Shown here: in pieces, positions 47,486 through 59,463 of the stretch
Numbering within the stretch: position 1 is the first letter of the stretch
How the letters are laid out: every line of letters starts with the position of its first letter
Source: Henckelia pumila
Lineage: Eukaryota; Streptophyta; Magnoliopsida; Lamiales; Gesneriaceae
Reading direction: 5' to 3'
Length of the DNA: 64,000 nucleotides
NCBI RefSeq assembly: GCF_033568475.1
Contig: NC_133122.1
Span: forward strand, 151,790,861 to 151,854,860
Translations under genes and position numbers: made by a program
The notes under the pieces: model-generated
Database searches by the model: none
The model's input: the letters and a program-made list of their open reading frames with translations, nothing else
Told to the model about the DNA's origin: nothing

Positions 47486-50400
47486 TCATCCGAATAACTC
47501 CGGAAATCGCTGTCTCATGCCAGACTCTGTCTCCCAAGTCGCTTCCTCGACGCCGTGACGGCTCCACTGCACTTTCACTAACGGGATTGACTTGGTTCTG
47601 AGTTGCTTTTCTTTCCGATCAAGGATCTGAATCGGTCGTTCAAAGTAGCTCAGAGTCTCGTCTAACTCGGCTTCGTCAGGCTGAAGGATATGAGAAGAAT
47701 CTGGATGATACTTTCGCAGCATAGAGACGTGAAAAACTTCGTGAATACCAGATAAAGACGGAGGAAGTGCAAGTCTGTAGGCAAGATCGCCTATCTTCTC
47801 GAGAATCTCGTACGGCCCGATGAATCTCGGAGATAACTTCCCTCTCTTACCGAATCTGACAGTGCCTCTGAAAGGAGAAATTTTAAGGAAAACACGGTCT
47901 CCCTGCTCAAAACTCAGAGGTCGACGTCTGACATTTGCATGCTTCGCCTGCCTATCTTGAGCTGACTTCATTCTGTTCTGAATGATCTTAACCTGCTCTG
48001 CCATATCTCTAAGCATATCTGGTCCCAAATCTGGTGACTCGGACAAGTCATCCCAAAACAACGGAGATCGGCATTTCTTACCGTACAATGCCTCAAAAGG
48101 CGCCATACCGATACTCGCTTGGAAGCTGTTGTTGTAAGAAAACTCGACAAGAGGCAAAGAATCCTGCCAACTAGTGCCAAAGTCTAGCACTACCGCTCGC
48201 AGCATATCCTCTAACGTCTGGATAGTCCGCTCTGACTGTCCATCGGTCTGAGGATGATAAGCTGTACTCAGATGCAATCGAGTACCAAGTGCCCCCTGAA
48301 GACTGTGCCAGAAGTGAGAAGTAAATCTAGGATCTCTGTCTGAAACGATCCACTTCGGCACACCATGCAATCTCACAACATTGCTAACATACAACTCAAC
48401 CATCTGATCATGACGATACGTCATCTTGTACGGAATAAAACAAGCAGATTTCGTCAATCGGTCGATCATTACCCAAATGGCATCGCATCCTCGAACGGAT
48501 CGTGGTAGCTTTGTGATGAAATCCATAGAAATGTGATCCCATTTCCATTCAGGAACAGATAAACTGTGCAACAGACCTCCTGGTCGCTTCCGTTCTGCTT
48601 TCACCTGTTGACAATTCAAACACCGAGATACAAACCTCGCTACGTCGCTCTTCATTCTCTTCCACCAGAACTGGTTCTTCAGATCGTTGTACATCTTACG
48701 ACCTCCAGGATGAATACTGAACCGACTGCAATAAGCCTCTCGGAGAATACGCTGTCTCAACTCCGAAATATCAGGCACAACAAGACGGTTATTCACGAAC
48801 AAGACATCATCTCTAACCTGGAATTCAGACTGATGACCCGATCTGACTTTCTCTACTGAAATCTGGATGCTCGGCTCAGACTTCTGTGCTTCTTTGATTG
48901 CAATAAACAACTCCGGTTCGGCTAGAATAGCAAACACTCTGATAGTCTCCCTATCTGTTTCAAACTCTAAACCAGAAGTGCAACAATCATCGATCAACTG
49001 AGAAACACCAATAGTAGAAAGAGATAAAGAACAAAGCTTTCGGCTCAACGCATCTGCAACTGCATTCGACTTCCCCGGATAATACTTGATCTCACAGTCG
49101 AAATCTTTCAACAGATCTAACCACCTTCTCTGTCTCATATTCAGCTCTGCCTGAGAAAACAAGTACTTAAGACTCTATGATCAAAAAAGATCTCGAAGGA
49201 CTCACCATAAAGATAGTGACGCCAGATCTTCAAAGCAAAGACGATCGCAGCTAGTTCAAGATCATGGACCGGATAACGAGTCTCGTGCGGTTTCAGCTGC
49301 CTCGATGCGTACGCCACCACATGCTTATGCTGCATAAGAACACAACCCAAGCCTCGGTTAGAAGCATCACAATAGACTGTGAAACCTCCAGTACCCTTCG
49401 GAATAGAAAGAATTGGAGCACTGGTCAGTCTCCTTCTCAGATCAACAAAGCTAGCCTCACAATCTGGAGTCCAAACAAAAGGCGCATTCTTCTGAGTCAG
49501 CTGGGTAATTGGCTTGGCAATAGATGAGAAACCTTTGATAAAACGACGGTAATAACCAGCTAAACCCATGAAGCTTCGGATCTCCGGCACTGAAGTAGGT
49601 CTAGGCCAATTCATAACCGCTTCAATCTTGCTGGGATCGACAGAAATCCCATCTTCAGAAATAATATGACCGAGAAAGACAACTCGATCTAACCAGAATT
49701 CACATTTAGACAGCTTGGCAAACAACTGCTCAACTCGCAAAATCTGCAGTACGGTCCTCAAGTGCTCTGCATGGTCAGTACGGTTCTTCGAGTAGATAAG
49801 AATATCATCGATAAAGATAATGACAAACTCATCTAAATAACGCTGAAAGATACGGTTCATCAAACCCATAAAAACCGCTGGGGCATTAGTCAAACCGAAC
49901 GACATGACTATAAACTCAAAGTGACCATACCTCGTCTTGAATGCTGTTTTAGGAACGTCTTCCTCTCGCACTCTCAACTGGTGATAACCTGACCTCAGAT
50001 CAATCTTAGAGTAGACAGAAGAACCCTGCAGTTGATCAAACAAGTCATCTATTCGGGGTAAAGGATACCTGTTCTTAACTGTAGCCTGATTCAATTGACG
50101 GTAGTCGATACAGAGCCGCATAGAACCATCCTTCTTCCGAACGAATAGAACATGAGCGCCCCAAGGCGATACACTAGGTCTGATGTATCCCTTGGCAATC
50201 AAATCCTCAAGTTGCTCCTTCAACTCTCTCAATTCAACAAGTGTCATACGATAAGGAGCTTTTGAAATAGGTTGAGTACCTGGCACTAAGTCAATGCTGA
50301 ATTCGATTTCTCGAATAGGCGGCAATCCAGGAACATCTTCCGGGAACACATCCGCATATTCTCTAACCACCGGTAAATCTACCAAAGCTGGGCTAGATTT

Positions 50401-52050
50401 CAGTACATCAACTGCATACACCAAAAATCCTTCTGCACCTCTCTGTAGCAAACGATTCATAGATAACACTGAAATCAAAGGAATTCTAGATCGAGAACCC
50501 TTACCAAAGAATTTCCACTCGTCGGCCATTTCAGGTCTGAACAGGATAACCTTCAGAAAACAATCGACTGTTGCCCTGTACTTGGTCAAAGCATCTATAC
50601 CGACAATACAATCAAAATCTGACAACCCAAGCACAATACAGTCAAATTCTAACAAATTCCCCTCAAAACAAAGTTCACAGTTCTTGACTAGTCTGACAGA
50701 AACAATTCCTCCACCCAAAGGTGAAGTAACAGCTACTACTGTAGGCAACAATTCAGTTGGCAAAGCATGAAATAATACGAATTTCTCAGAGATAAAGGAA
50801 TGGAAAGCACCTGTATCAATCAAAACATGAGCAGAATAACCGAAAATCGAACAGTTACCTGCTATGACATCGTCAGGTGCTGCCTGAGCCTGATCCTCTG
50901 TCAATGCAAGGACTCGTGCTTGCTGTCTCGGAGGCTGATTTGAACTAGAGTTACCTCCCTGTCGGTTCTGCTGCTGAGGCTGGAAATAGTGCACTGCAGA
51001 AGACTGCCTCTCAGGCTGAGCTGCAGGTCTAGACGAACTCCCACTCTGAGCTCTATCTCTGTTACGTTGAGGGCACACCTTAGAGAAGTGTTCCGGTTGC
51101 TGACATGTGTTACAATTGCCGAAGACTCCCACACACTGATCCGGTGAGTGTCTTCCTCCACACTTGCTGCATTACAAGGATGATGACCCAGAACTCGGTC
51201 CTGAACCGAATTTCTTCGAACCACTGGAACTGGACGAACTGTTTCCTTGCCTCTTGAACTGTTTACCTCTTGCTTTGTACTGATCCTTTCTGTTTCCCCC
51301 ACTGTTACCACCTTCATACCTCTGCTGCTGGTTCTGATGCTGAGATGGCTGATTCTGGTACTGAGATGGTTGGTTCTGATACTGCCTCTGCTGCTGAGGT
51401 GCCCCCTGATTACCTCTTTGCCTCCACAAGCATGCTTCTGCTCCCTTTGCGTAATTCATGGCATCCGCAAAGTTGCTAGGCCTGTTGGTGTTAACCAACG
51501 TGAAGACATCGGGGTTCAACCCGTTGATGAACTGATCTGCCTTAGCTTCTTCATCTCCGGCAATTAGCGGTGCAAAACGCAATAGACTATCGAACTTAGC
51601 CACATACTCTTCAATGTTCAGATTCCCTTGCTTCAGATTTGCAAACTCTGCTCCTTTATCCTTACGATACGAGATAGGGAAAAACCGCTTATAAAACTCA
51701 GATTTAAAAAGAGTCCAAGTAACCTCTGTACCTCTACTCTCAAATGCTTTCTTTGTCATGATCCACCAGCTCTTAACACCACCACGCAGCTGATGAATTA
51801 CTAACCTGATTCGGCGGTCATCTGTGTAGTCAATGGAATCAAACAACTGATCCATATCATCCAACCAACTTTCACAGTCAACTGGATTTTCTGAACCCAT
51901 CAACAACGGCGGATTGAACGACTGAAACCTCTTCAGCAAGGTTTCCATAGGAGACGCTGAAGCATCCAACTGATCAACTTCAGTGCTAGCTTGCTCAGTC
52001 GCAGGGATAACTGGTGGTGTGTTTATGTTTATCACTCGACGAGGACCCAT
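47486..52050 (-). pseudogene. Gypsy chromovirus gag-pol, copy B, nearly intact
   Basis: Gag starts at 52050 (MGPRRVININTPP) with a retrotransposon capsid domain and a Gln/Asn-rich tail. A TAA (51172-51174) precedes the first zinc knuckle ([13 protein letters not shown]); the second is [14 protein letters not shown]. Pol continues in the same frame: protease [12 protein letters not shown] with [10 protein letters not shown] and [13 protein letters not shown] active site, and RNase H with [15 protein letters not shown] one-base deletion near 49175, seen against copy A, shifts the frame; the next frame (49162-47486) has the end of RNase H, integrase HHCC, the core with [11 protein letters not shown] and [12 protein letters not shown], and a C-terminal chromodomain ending [16 protein letters not shown]. 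Only these two lesions were found. It would make the particle, polymerase and integrase of the element. Confidence 0.9.
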
Positions 52051-52334
52051 ATGATAATCAAAGGTTAGGACACGAGATATCTAAATCGCTACAATCAGTG
52101 CCCTTACAACCGCTTGGAATACCGGATACCAGTCGATAACAGAAACGGTTATATTTCAAGTAGATCATGCTTTATAAATTAAATCACAAAACCATGTAAT
52201 TCAATAACTCTCAATAATAAAGCATGCTCGCATGGAATTAAATACACAGTTAAAATAATTCAAATACATGCGAGGAGCCAATACACGCAGACTCGATCTA
52301 CCCGCTCACTCTAGTTCGACCAAGAATCTTAACT

Positions 52335-52345
52335 CTCTGATACCA
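52335..52345 (-). other. Composite element primer-binding site
   Basis: The minus strand reads TGGTATCAGAG, five bases inside the right LTR. Confidence 0.8.
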
Positions 52346-52350
52346 CTTAA

Positions 52351-54366
52351 AGTGAGACCTCGGTTCTAAACATCTAATTAAGGAATAAACAATAATTAAG
52401 CAACCAAGATCTAAGAACTAAAAGCAAAGCAAAGGAAAAAAAAAAATTTTAAAGAGGGCCGCGCTCGGGCGGCCGAAAACCGCCGCTCGAGCGCGCCCTG
52501 GACAGAGGCGCTACTGATTTCAGAGTGGGGTGCGCTCGGGCTGCTAAAAATTGCAGCTCGGGCACCCCCTACAGCAGAAACAGAACAGCAGAAAAACATG
52601 CTTTGCAACTCCATCTAAAACTATTCCAATGCAATCCAAATCAACACATACATTATAAATGCAGTTCCTCCGATTAATACATGAAGTTCTAGAGTTTAAC
52701 AACTACTCCAAAATAGAACATGCCATGATAACAACACGGCAAAGCTTGCATGTCAATACAACATAATAACGAAGTTCGATATCTAAACATGTTCTAACAA
52801 CACTAAGTAGACATGCTGACATGACTTCTAAACCGAGTCTCACTGCTACAACTTTCTCTCGGAGCTAACCATGCCTCTTCTGACTTGATCCTGCCCCACC
52901 TGTTGCCAAGTACACATACAAAACAAAGCAACAGCCGGATAACCGGTGATAACGACATTCCCAGTAAAAGCAACATAACAATTTATACAACAATCAACAT
53001 GCTTTCAATACAACAATTAAATTAATAACAATGTAATGAATGCATGTCTTTTAAACCGGGATATCAATCTGATAAACGAGGGATTGCTGCTGTGCTTTTG
53101 GGATCCCGAGGATAAGATCACGTAACAACTCACCGACCCTCCCAATTGAGGTGGTGCCACGTATCCCACTCCTCTAGACTTTGAGCAACCATAATGAGTA
53201 TGCTAGCACTAGGCGAAATACTACAACCTAGGCCACTCAATCATAGTTCCCAAACGTCTAAACAAAAAGGGCGGTTCTGCCCGCTGAAAACAAGATTGGC
53301 TCAAGATGAATGCATAACATAAATATAACACATAAGTCATTTAACAAAAGCCAATACAATCAAACAAGACACAAGTTCCTCATGCTAGAACAAGTGTAAA
53401 TGCAAGTATGTGATTTCAAAGGGAAAACTCGAGAACCACAGTCCCGAGTATGCTATCCCGCTACGATGACTGCTTTTACCTTTCAATGCAGTAGCTTCCA
53501 ACTCTGGATACGCTACAAAAGAGACTGTATCAACAATTATACAATCTAACAACAACAAGGCAACGGTTCAAGGAAATGCTCTATACCGTTCTTTGTTCAA
53601 ATCTCGGAAACGATCAAACAGCTGCTAACTCTGGGCTTGATACCTCCAAACGAATCTGTACGGAGACAAAAGAATGATCAACAACCAAGATCAACTTATA
53701 AGCCAAGTTTCAACAACTCAAAACGGTTCAAAATCCCCAAAACTCAAACCGACGGCATAACGGCTATAACTGAACAAACCGGCAACGCAGACGGCAGTTC
53801 AATACCGATATCAACTCAACTCAATGCTAATACAACAACAACAAGGCAAACCCAACACATCTCAAAACTCACATTTTCGAAAATATCTTCCAAAAATCAT
53901 AACAATTCCGAACGTCGCTCTATTTCAAAATCGACAGATAATAAACGATCAGAACTCCGTCAAGAACAACATACTAGAATCTAAATCGATTCTAACAACC
54001 TCCAAAAATCAAAACATATCTGATCGGAGAAATACTTACGGTATAATGGAGCTCTCACTGCTGTGATCACTAATCTGCCTTCAAAATTAATTTCTAACGG
54101 CCGGATCGAGCTCGGGAGGAAATCTGGAAGCTTGAAATCCAAAAGGGGCGCTTCAATGGAGTCTCTCGGTTGTTGTGGAGGAGGAGGAGGACTTTGGAAA
54201 ACAATTTCAAGTGTAGATAATATATAAAAATCAATATTTGCGTTTTAGTCCCTGAAATTTCCAAAATTTGCAAAAAGGACCCTGATCAAAATCAAACCGG
54301 CTCGAGAACTCTGTAATCTCTGATTAACTCAAATAAACTCATTTAAGATAAAAACGGGGCGTTACA
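52351..54366 (-). repeat. Composite element right LTR (5' LTR, 2016 bp)
   Basis: Ends GGGGCGTTACA followed by CCTAT. The inner end reads AGTGAGACC where the left LTR has TGTGAGACC, so the terminal T is changed. Confidence 0.9.
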
Positions 54367-54371
54367 CCTAT

Positions 54372-55127
54372 AATCAAGGTATACCGTATCACTTAAACCG
54401 TTCTAAAAGTCTTAACTAATTAATAGATACTCCAAACTACTAAAGAACTCGGAGTATTACCTGCGTTCGTCGAATCCCCGCTGATGAAGATGACTCCAAT
54501 AACTAGCCACAACTCTGCCACGATCCTGGTGGTGCCTTGCTATTGTCTGGCCCTCGAGACGATGCCTAGAAGGCACTAAATATAGGCTGAGAAAAAGAGA
54601 AAAGATGGGGAATTGGCAATGAGAAATGAAACTCTTGTCCCATATATATATAGGCGATGATCGAAACCACCGATCTCTCGTTCGGAGCTGTCAATTGCAC
54701 TTCGGAGCTTTCGATCCCTCCATTGGAGCTTCCGAACTCTAATTACCGAATGCGTGTCCCTGATCGAACAACTCACTGCTGCCGACACAATTTGGAGCTT
54801 CAAAAATTAGTAAATTCTAATCACCAACCAGAAATCCCATACTTTCTTATCTAAAGGTGATCAAAATGTCTGATCTGCAACTCGGAGCTTCCAAACTTCT
54901 TGGTGCATCCGATCAAGTACATTGCCTTCCAAACCAGTTCCGCGCTGCTGAGCTGCTCTTCGGAGCTTCCGAACTGTCCAATCACTTGAACTAATCTGGA
55001 CCATTTTTGATCGTCCTGAAATCGATTATGATTCCTTAAGTCCGAACTATGATTCCTTAATCATGTTTTTACCCTTTTAAACATGTTGAGTTAGTTGATT
55101 AGCTTAATAAAAAACCAGGTTACTACA
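54372..55127 (-). repeat. Older gypsy LTR, second part
   Basis: Continuation of 39284-40062 after the composite insertion. On minus it holds a TATA-like CTATATATATATGG (about 54640-54653 as complement), and on the upstream side repeated (T)TCGGAGCTTCCGAAC-like words between 54660 and 54975. Confidence 0.65.
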
Positions 55128-57318
55128 CCAGGGCTTGGTAGCAGGGGTCACCAGAGATTTAGTTTAAGCTTTGTTCGGTATTTTATTCATTCAAGTGTTG
55201 CGCATTCTCGTCAATACTACGAGATTAGACCAAAATTTCGTCAATAAAAACAACCACAAAATTGTCGAGATAATTGTGGAAGACTCTGTTCATCAAGTCC
55301 ATGAACACTGCACGTGTGTTCGTCAGTCCAAAATGCATCACTAAAAACTCTTAGTGAGCATACCTGGTACAAAATGTTGTCTTCAAAACATCCGCATCTC
55401 GAACACGTAATTGATGATACCCTGACCTCAGATAAATCTTGGAATACACAGAAGTACCTTGAATTTGGTCAAACAAATCATCAAATGCATGGCAAAAGAT
55501 ACTTGTTCTTAACCGTCGCTTGGTTCAACTGTCTCTAGTCAATACAGAGGTGCATGGAACCATCCTTCTTCTTGATGAAAAGCACCGGCGCTCCCCAAGG
55601 TGAAACACTCGGTTGGATATATCCCTTATCCAACAAATCTCGCAACTACTGCTGTAACTCCTCATCTCTGCTGGTGCTAGAAGATAAGGTGTACGAGAAA
55701 TTAGTGTCGTTATGGGCACAAGCTTGATCCCGAACTCGAATTCTCGAACTGAAGTAAAACCTGGAATCTCATCTAGAAAAATATATGGGTACTCGCAAAC
55801 TACCGGTAAATCCTCAATAGGCCTGCTACATGTGGACGTATCAATTGCATAGATAAGGTAGCCTTCCCCACCCACCTCCAAATCCTGACAAGCCTTTAGA
55901 GCTGATGCTAGAGACATAAGAGGTCGCACTCTCTCACCATAGAAAAACCAACTATCTCCCTCAACCAGACGAAACTGAACAACCTTTTATACTATCCATA
56001 ATAGCTCGATAAGAGGTCAAAACTTCGATACCCAAAATACAGTATCGCTAGAATAATAATATTCGTCGATAACTCAGAGCCTCAAACTCTAAAGAACAAC
56101 CCAATACTAAACGCTTGACCAAAGCCAAATGACCAGTCGGGGTAGACATAGAAAGTAATACATCTAGGGATATATACATCAATCTATGGCGCTTAACAAA
56201 ACTGCCAAAATGAATGAATGCGATGCACCAGTATCTATGAGAACAAAACTAGGAATTCCGCACAAAATAAATGTACCTGTGATAACCTCCTCATTCTCTT
56301 TCTGAACCTGATCTTGGCTCAGCGCAAAGACTTGTTCGGGAATACGTGGCCTTTGGTTGGTGCTCCCAACCAACTGTCCTAATGGCCTCCGCGGAACCGA
56401 TGCTTGAGAACCCGATACAGATGTTGATACTCCACTCGTCTGCGGGCAATACTTCTTCATGTGACCCATCTGGTCACAACAAAGACAAGAACCTCTTGCT
56501 CTAGGGCATTTGCCTTTAGGATGACGTCCCCTACACTTTTTGCACCGACCTCTCTTCTTCCCAAAGTGGAACACACCGCCACCATAACCTGAACTTGAAT
56601 AAGAAGACGCACTAGACTTCTTGAAAAACTGGGATTTATGACCCAAAGAGTTACCTAGTCGGAAGGAGGACAAGTTCCTATTACGCTTGATATTGTCCTC
56701 TGCTGATCGACAATGGCTAATCAACACTTTATATGACATCAAATCATCGTAGATAGCCATACGGTCATGAATCTCTGGATGAAGGCCCTGCACAAAATGG
56801 TCATACTTGACCTCAAAACTTTTAGCAACGTACGCCAATATAGTAACAGTTCAAAGAATTTCTGCTGACACTCGTATATATTTATGTTATCCTGCCTCAA
56901 GTTCATCAGCTCGTTCGTCTGCACCTGACGGAGAATTGGAAGGAAATACAGCTTCTTGAGCTCCTCACAAAACTCGGCCCAAGTAGCTGCACCACGCTTG
57001 AATATCAAGGGAGCAGAACCGGACTTCCACCATTTACGAGCACTCCCTTCCAAGAAAAAGTTAACGGCCTGCATCTTCTCCTCATCGGTGCAGTGATACA
57101 CCTGAAAGAATATTCTCCATGCTCTCTAACCAGTTCTCCGCGACTTTCTAAGTATCGCCACCCTTTAGTGGCTTAGGATCCATCTGCACAAACATGCGCA
57201 AGTCAAAGCGGTGTCTATCACCCCTATGGTGACGGTGTCTCCGAGGATGATCCTTCTCCTCATCATCTCCCCAACATCCACCGACACTCCCATGGCTCTC
57301 TTCTCCATGTCTTGCCGT
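55128..57318 (-). pseudogene. Decayed gypsy gag-protease-RT fragment
   Basis: Gag is readable from 57318, where the start codon position reads ACG, in a frame rich in His/Arg and then MDPKPLKGG; a TAG interrupts near 57150. The capsid domain (56739-57101), zinc knuckles CKKCRGRHPKGKC and CLCCDQMGHMKKYC and protease LIDTGASHSFI follow in two or more frames. RT ends just after VVFIDEILV near 55215, where the usual second Asp of the active site is Glu. RNase H and integrase are deleted. About 85 bp of unassigned sequence joins it to the LTR end at 55127. Confidence 0.75.
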
Positions 57319-57376
57319 CTATAAAAGTAACATAATTTTAACCTCAAGATTTTTACCTAGATCCAAAATCTCAATG

Positions 57377-57391
57377 CATGCTCTGATACCA
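57377..57391 (-). other. Gypsy primer-binding site
   Basis: TGGTATCAGAGCATG on minus, next to a degenerate LTR start. Confidence 0.7.
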
Positions 57392-57395
57392 AAAA

Positions 57396-58026
57396 TATAG
57401 TCACCCGTCCCGGAATCACTAACTAATCAAAACTTAAGCATGTAAAATAACTTAAAACACAATAATCAATTAAACTAGTGGAAACTTAAATAAATTAAAT
57501 AAAACTACCGGCAAGAATACAATCGGCCCCAAAACAATTAAATGGTATACAACCTAATCAAAATTAATACTAAATTACACAAATGGTAACCTGGTACAGT
57601 ACAATCCACCCTGTTGCAGCTCAACGACCGCTACTGTTGTGACCCTGCATGTAATCACCTACTAACTGACAACTAATATCATGCATTAAGCTTAATAAAA
57701 GCAATAATACTAATCATAGAAAAACGTGCGAAAATATTACCCATAATTTACATATCAGCTTAGTACAAAAGTTTCAAAATTATTTATCACTAGTGATACA
57801 ACCATATCGAAACAACTAGAAAGTAAACATTATACAACTATATCGAATCATGCTGTATAAAATATCCTCTGTAGGCTCCTGCTCCCTGGTCCTGCCTCAA
57901 ACTACCAGCTCCGTCCATCCTGCGACCTGCCCCGTGGAATGGGGTGTCCAAGATAATAACTAGGACGTGAGCGCTAACGCCCAGTACATAAAATAAGTAA
58001 ACATATGTATATAATGCATGCAACAT
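57396..58026 (-). repeat. Two truncated LTR copies of the older gypsy family
   Basis: One starts TATAGTCACCCGTCCCGG at 57396 and breaks at about 57634; the second starts TGTTGTGACCCTGCATG at 57635 and is cut at 58026 by the next element. Both hold the (A)CCTACTAA word and, in the second, GGACGTGAGCGCTAACGCCCAG. Confidence 0.65.
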
Positions 58027-59007
58027 TGTAGTGACCCTTACCTGGATCACCTACTAAACAGAACTTAGGCATGCAAATAACTTAATAAACAGATATCAGA
58101 ATAAACTGCGGAAACATTACTAAAATTACAATCCCAAGGCAAGGAATCTGTAAATATCTAAAATAGATTATACAACCAAATCGAAAGCTGTATCAACCCA
58201 AAACAACAGAAATAAACCTAGACAAAGCTCCAGCTGGCCAACCACTGCATAGCCCCTCTTGGATCCACCCGCCTCGTCCAATCGCAAACCTGTCCCATGG
58301 AATAGGGTGTCCAGAAACACAGAGTACGAGACGTGAGCATAAAACACTCAGTACGAGAGTATGAGTATACATGCATGCAAAGTGAACTCCCTATAAACTC
58401 GAGGTCAAGGATCAGATAACAGAGACCGGGCCCTGGTATGTAGCACGCTGTGCCGTCGCTTCAGGAGGTGGCTCCCATACCATAATACCAGTGGATATGC
58501 CGGACCCAAATCGATGGAAGTCCAACCACTAACAGGATAGGGAAAAACCCTACTAACAGACATCTCGAAGGAGATAGCTCAATATGCAAATGAATGCAGC
58601 ATAAATCAATGACATATAAATCATGCAGTCACATAATACATGCATACTCAGTCAGGATATCTCGAACAGTACTTCCGTACCTCAAATCAGTGCAAGCTCT
58701 ACCAACTCTAGGTCCACGCCTATAGTATGCTCTACACTGCCAAATGATACTACTATCATTAAAGTGCTCTAAAAGCCTTAACTAAGTATTGCATACTCCT
58801 AAATATTTATAGGAAGCAAAAGCTATACCTTCGTCCGTCGTTAACCCTTTGATGTTGATGCCTCCAGAACTTGGGCACAACTCTGCTATGACTTCCGAAC
58901 ACCTCGACGACTCCCAGGTCAATCCTAGGAAGGCTAGAACAACTCGAATATGACTAGAGTAGAGAGGAAATCCGGAATTGGCAATTGAAAATGAATTCTC
59001 GGCCTTC

Positions 59008-59015
59008 TATTTATA
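59008..59015 (-). promoter_or_regulatory. TATA box of the LTR promoter
   Basis: The minus strand reads GTCTATAAATAGAAGG, a strong plant-type TATA box, with a palindrome array directly upstream. Confidence 0.6.
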
Positions 59016-59021
59016 GACAAT

Positions 59022-59272
59022 GATCGGAGCCTCCGATCCTCGATCGGAACGTCCGAACCTCGATCGGAACGTCCGATCCTGCTATCGGAGTTTTTGAAGA
59101 TCCTGATCTGTCACGTGTCAAAATATCACTTGTTGACTTCGGATAGGGGTGATCGGAGCTTCCGATCCTGATCGGAGCTTCCGATCTTGCCACACGTCAT
59201 GCCTGACGTAATACCATCGGAACTTCCGATCCTGTTCGGAGCTTCCGAACTCACCTTCGGAGCTTCCAAACT
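59022..59272 (-). promoter_or_regulatory. Array of GATCGGAGCTTCCGATC-type palindromes
   Basis: About eight imperfect copies: GATCGGAGCCTCCGATC, GATCGGAACGTCCGAAC, GATCGGAACGTCCGATC, ATCGGAGTTTTTGAAGATC, GATCGGAGCTTCCGATC twice, ATCGGAACTTCCGATC and TTCGGAGCTTCCGAAC. All lie just upstream of the TATA box on the transcribed strand. Protein-binding function is inference. Confidence 0.65.
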
Positions 59273-59463
59273 CTTCCCAAGCAATTATGATTAATTCCTT
59301 AATTACTGATTTTGGTTACGGGCTACTATATTCTCCCCTACTTAAGATATTTCGTCCTCGAAATCAGATCTCAAGTACTAAATGTAATACAGGAATCAGA
59401 AACATTCTTTATTCAAATCAAACGTTTACAGAGTTTGCAACTGAATGCAACTTAAGAATGAAA

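Larger units (their letters stand above)
40063..54366 (-). mobile_element. Composite Ty3/gypsy chromovirus element, 14.3 kb
   Basis: CCTAT stands on both sides (40058-40062 and 54367-54371), so the whole block entered as one unit or grew after entry. Left to right: LTR (40063-42080), partial pol (42081-44660), reversed LARD piece (44661-47342), 45-bp LTR remnant (47343-47387), full pol and gag (47388-52050), PBS, LTR (52351-54366). The chromodomain at the end of integrase and the gag type place it with Tekay/Del-like chromoviruses. Confidence 0.85.
58027..59330 (-). repeat. Left (3') LTR, about 1304 bp
   Basis: TGTAGTGACCCTTACC to GGGCTACTATA on +. The end is probably a mutated CA (TA). PPT complement TTCTCCCCTACTTAAG and ATTTCGTCCTCGAAAT (59349-59364) follow. 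Confidence 0.8.
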
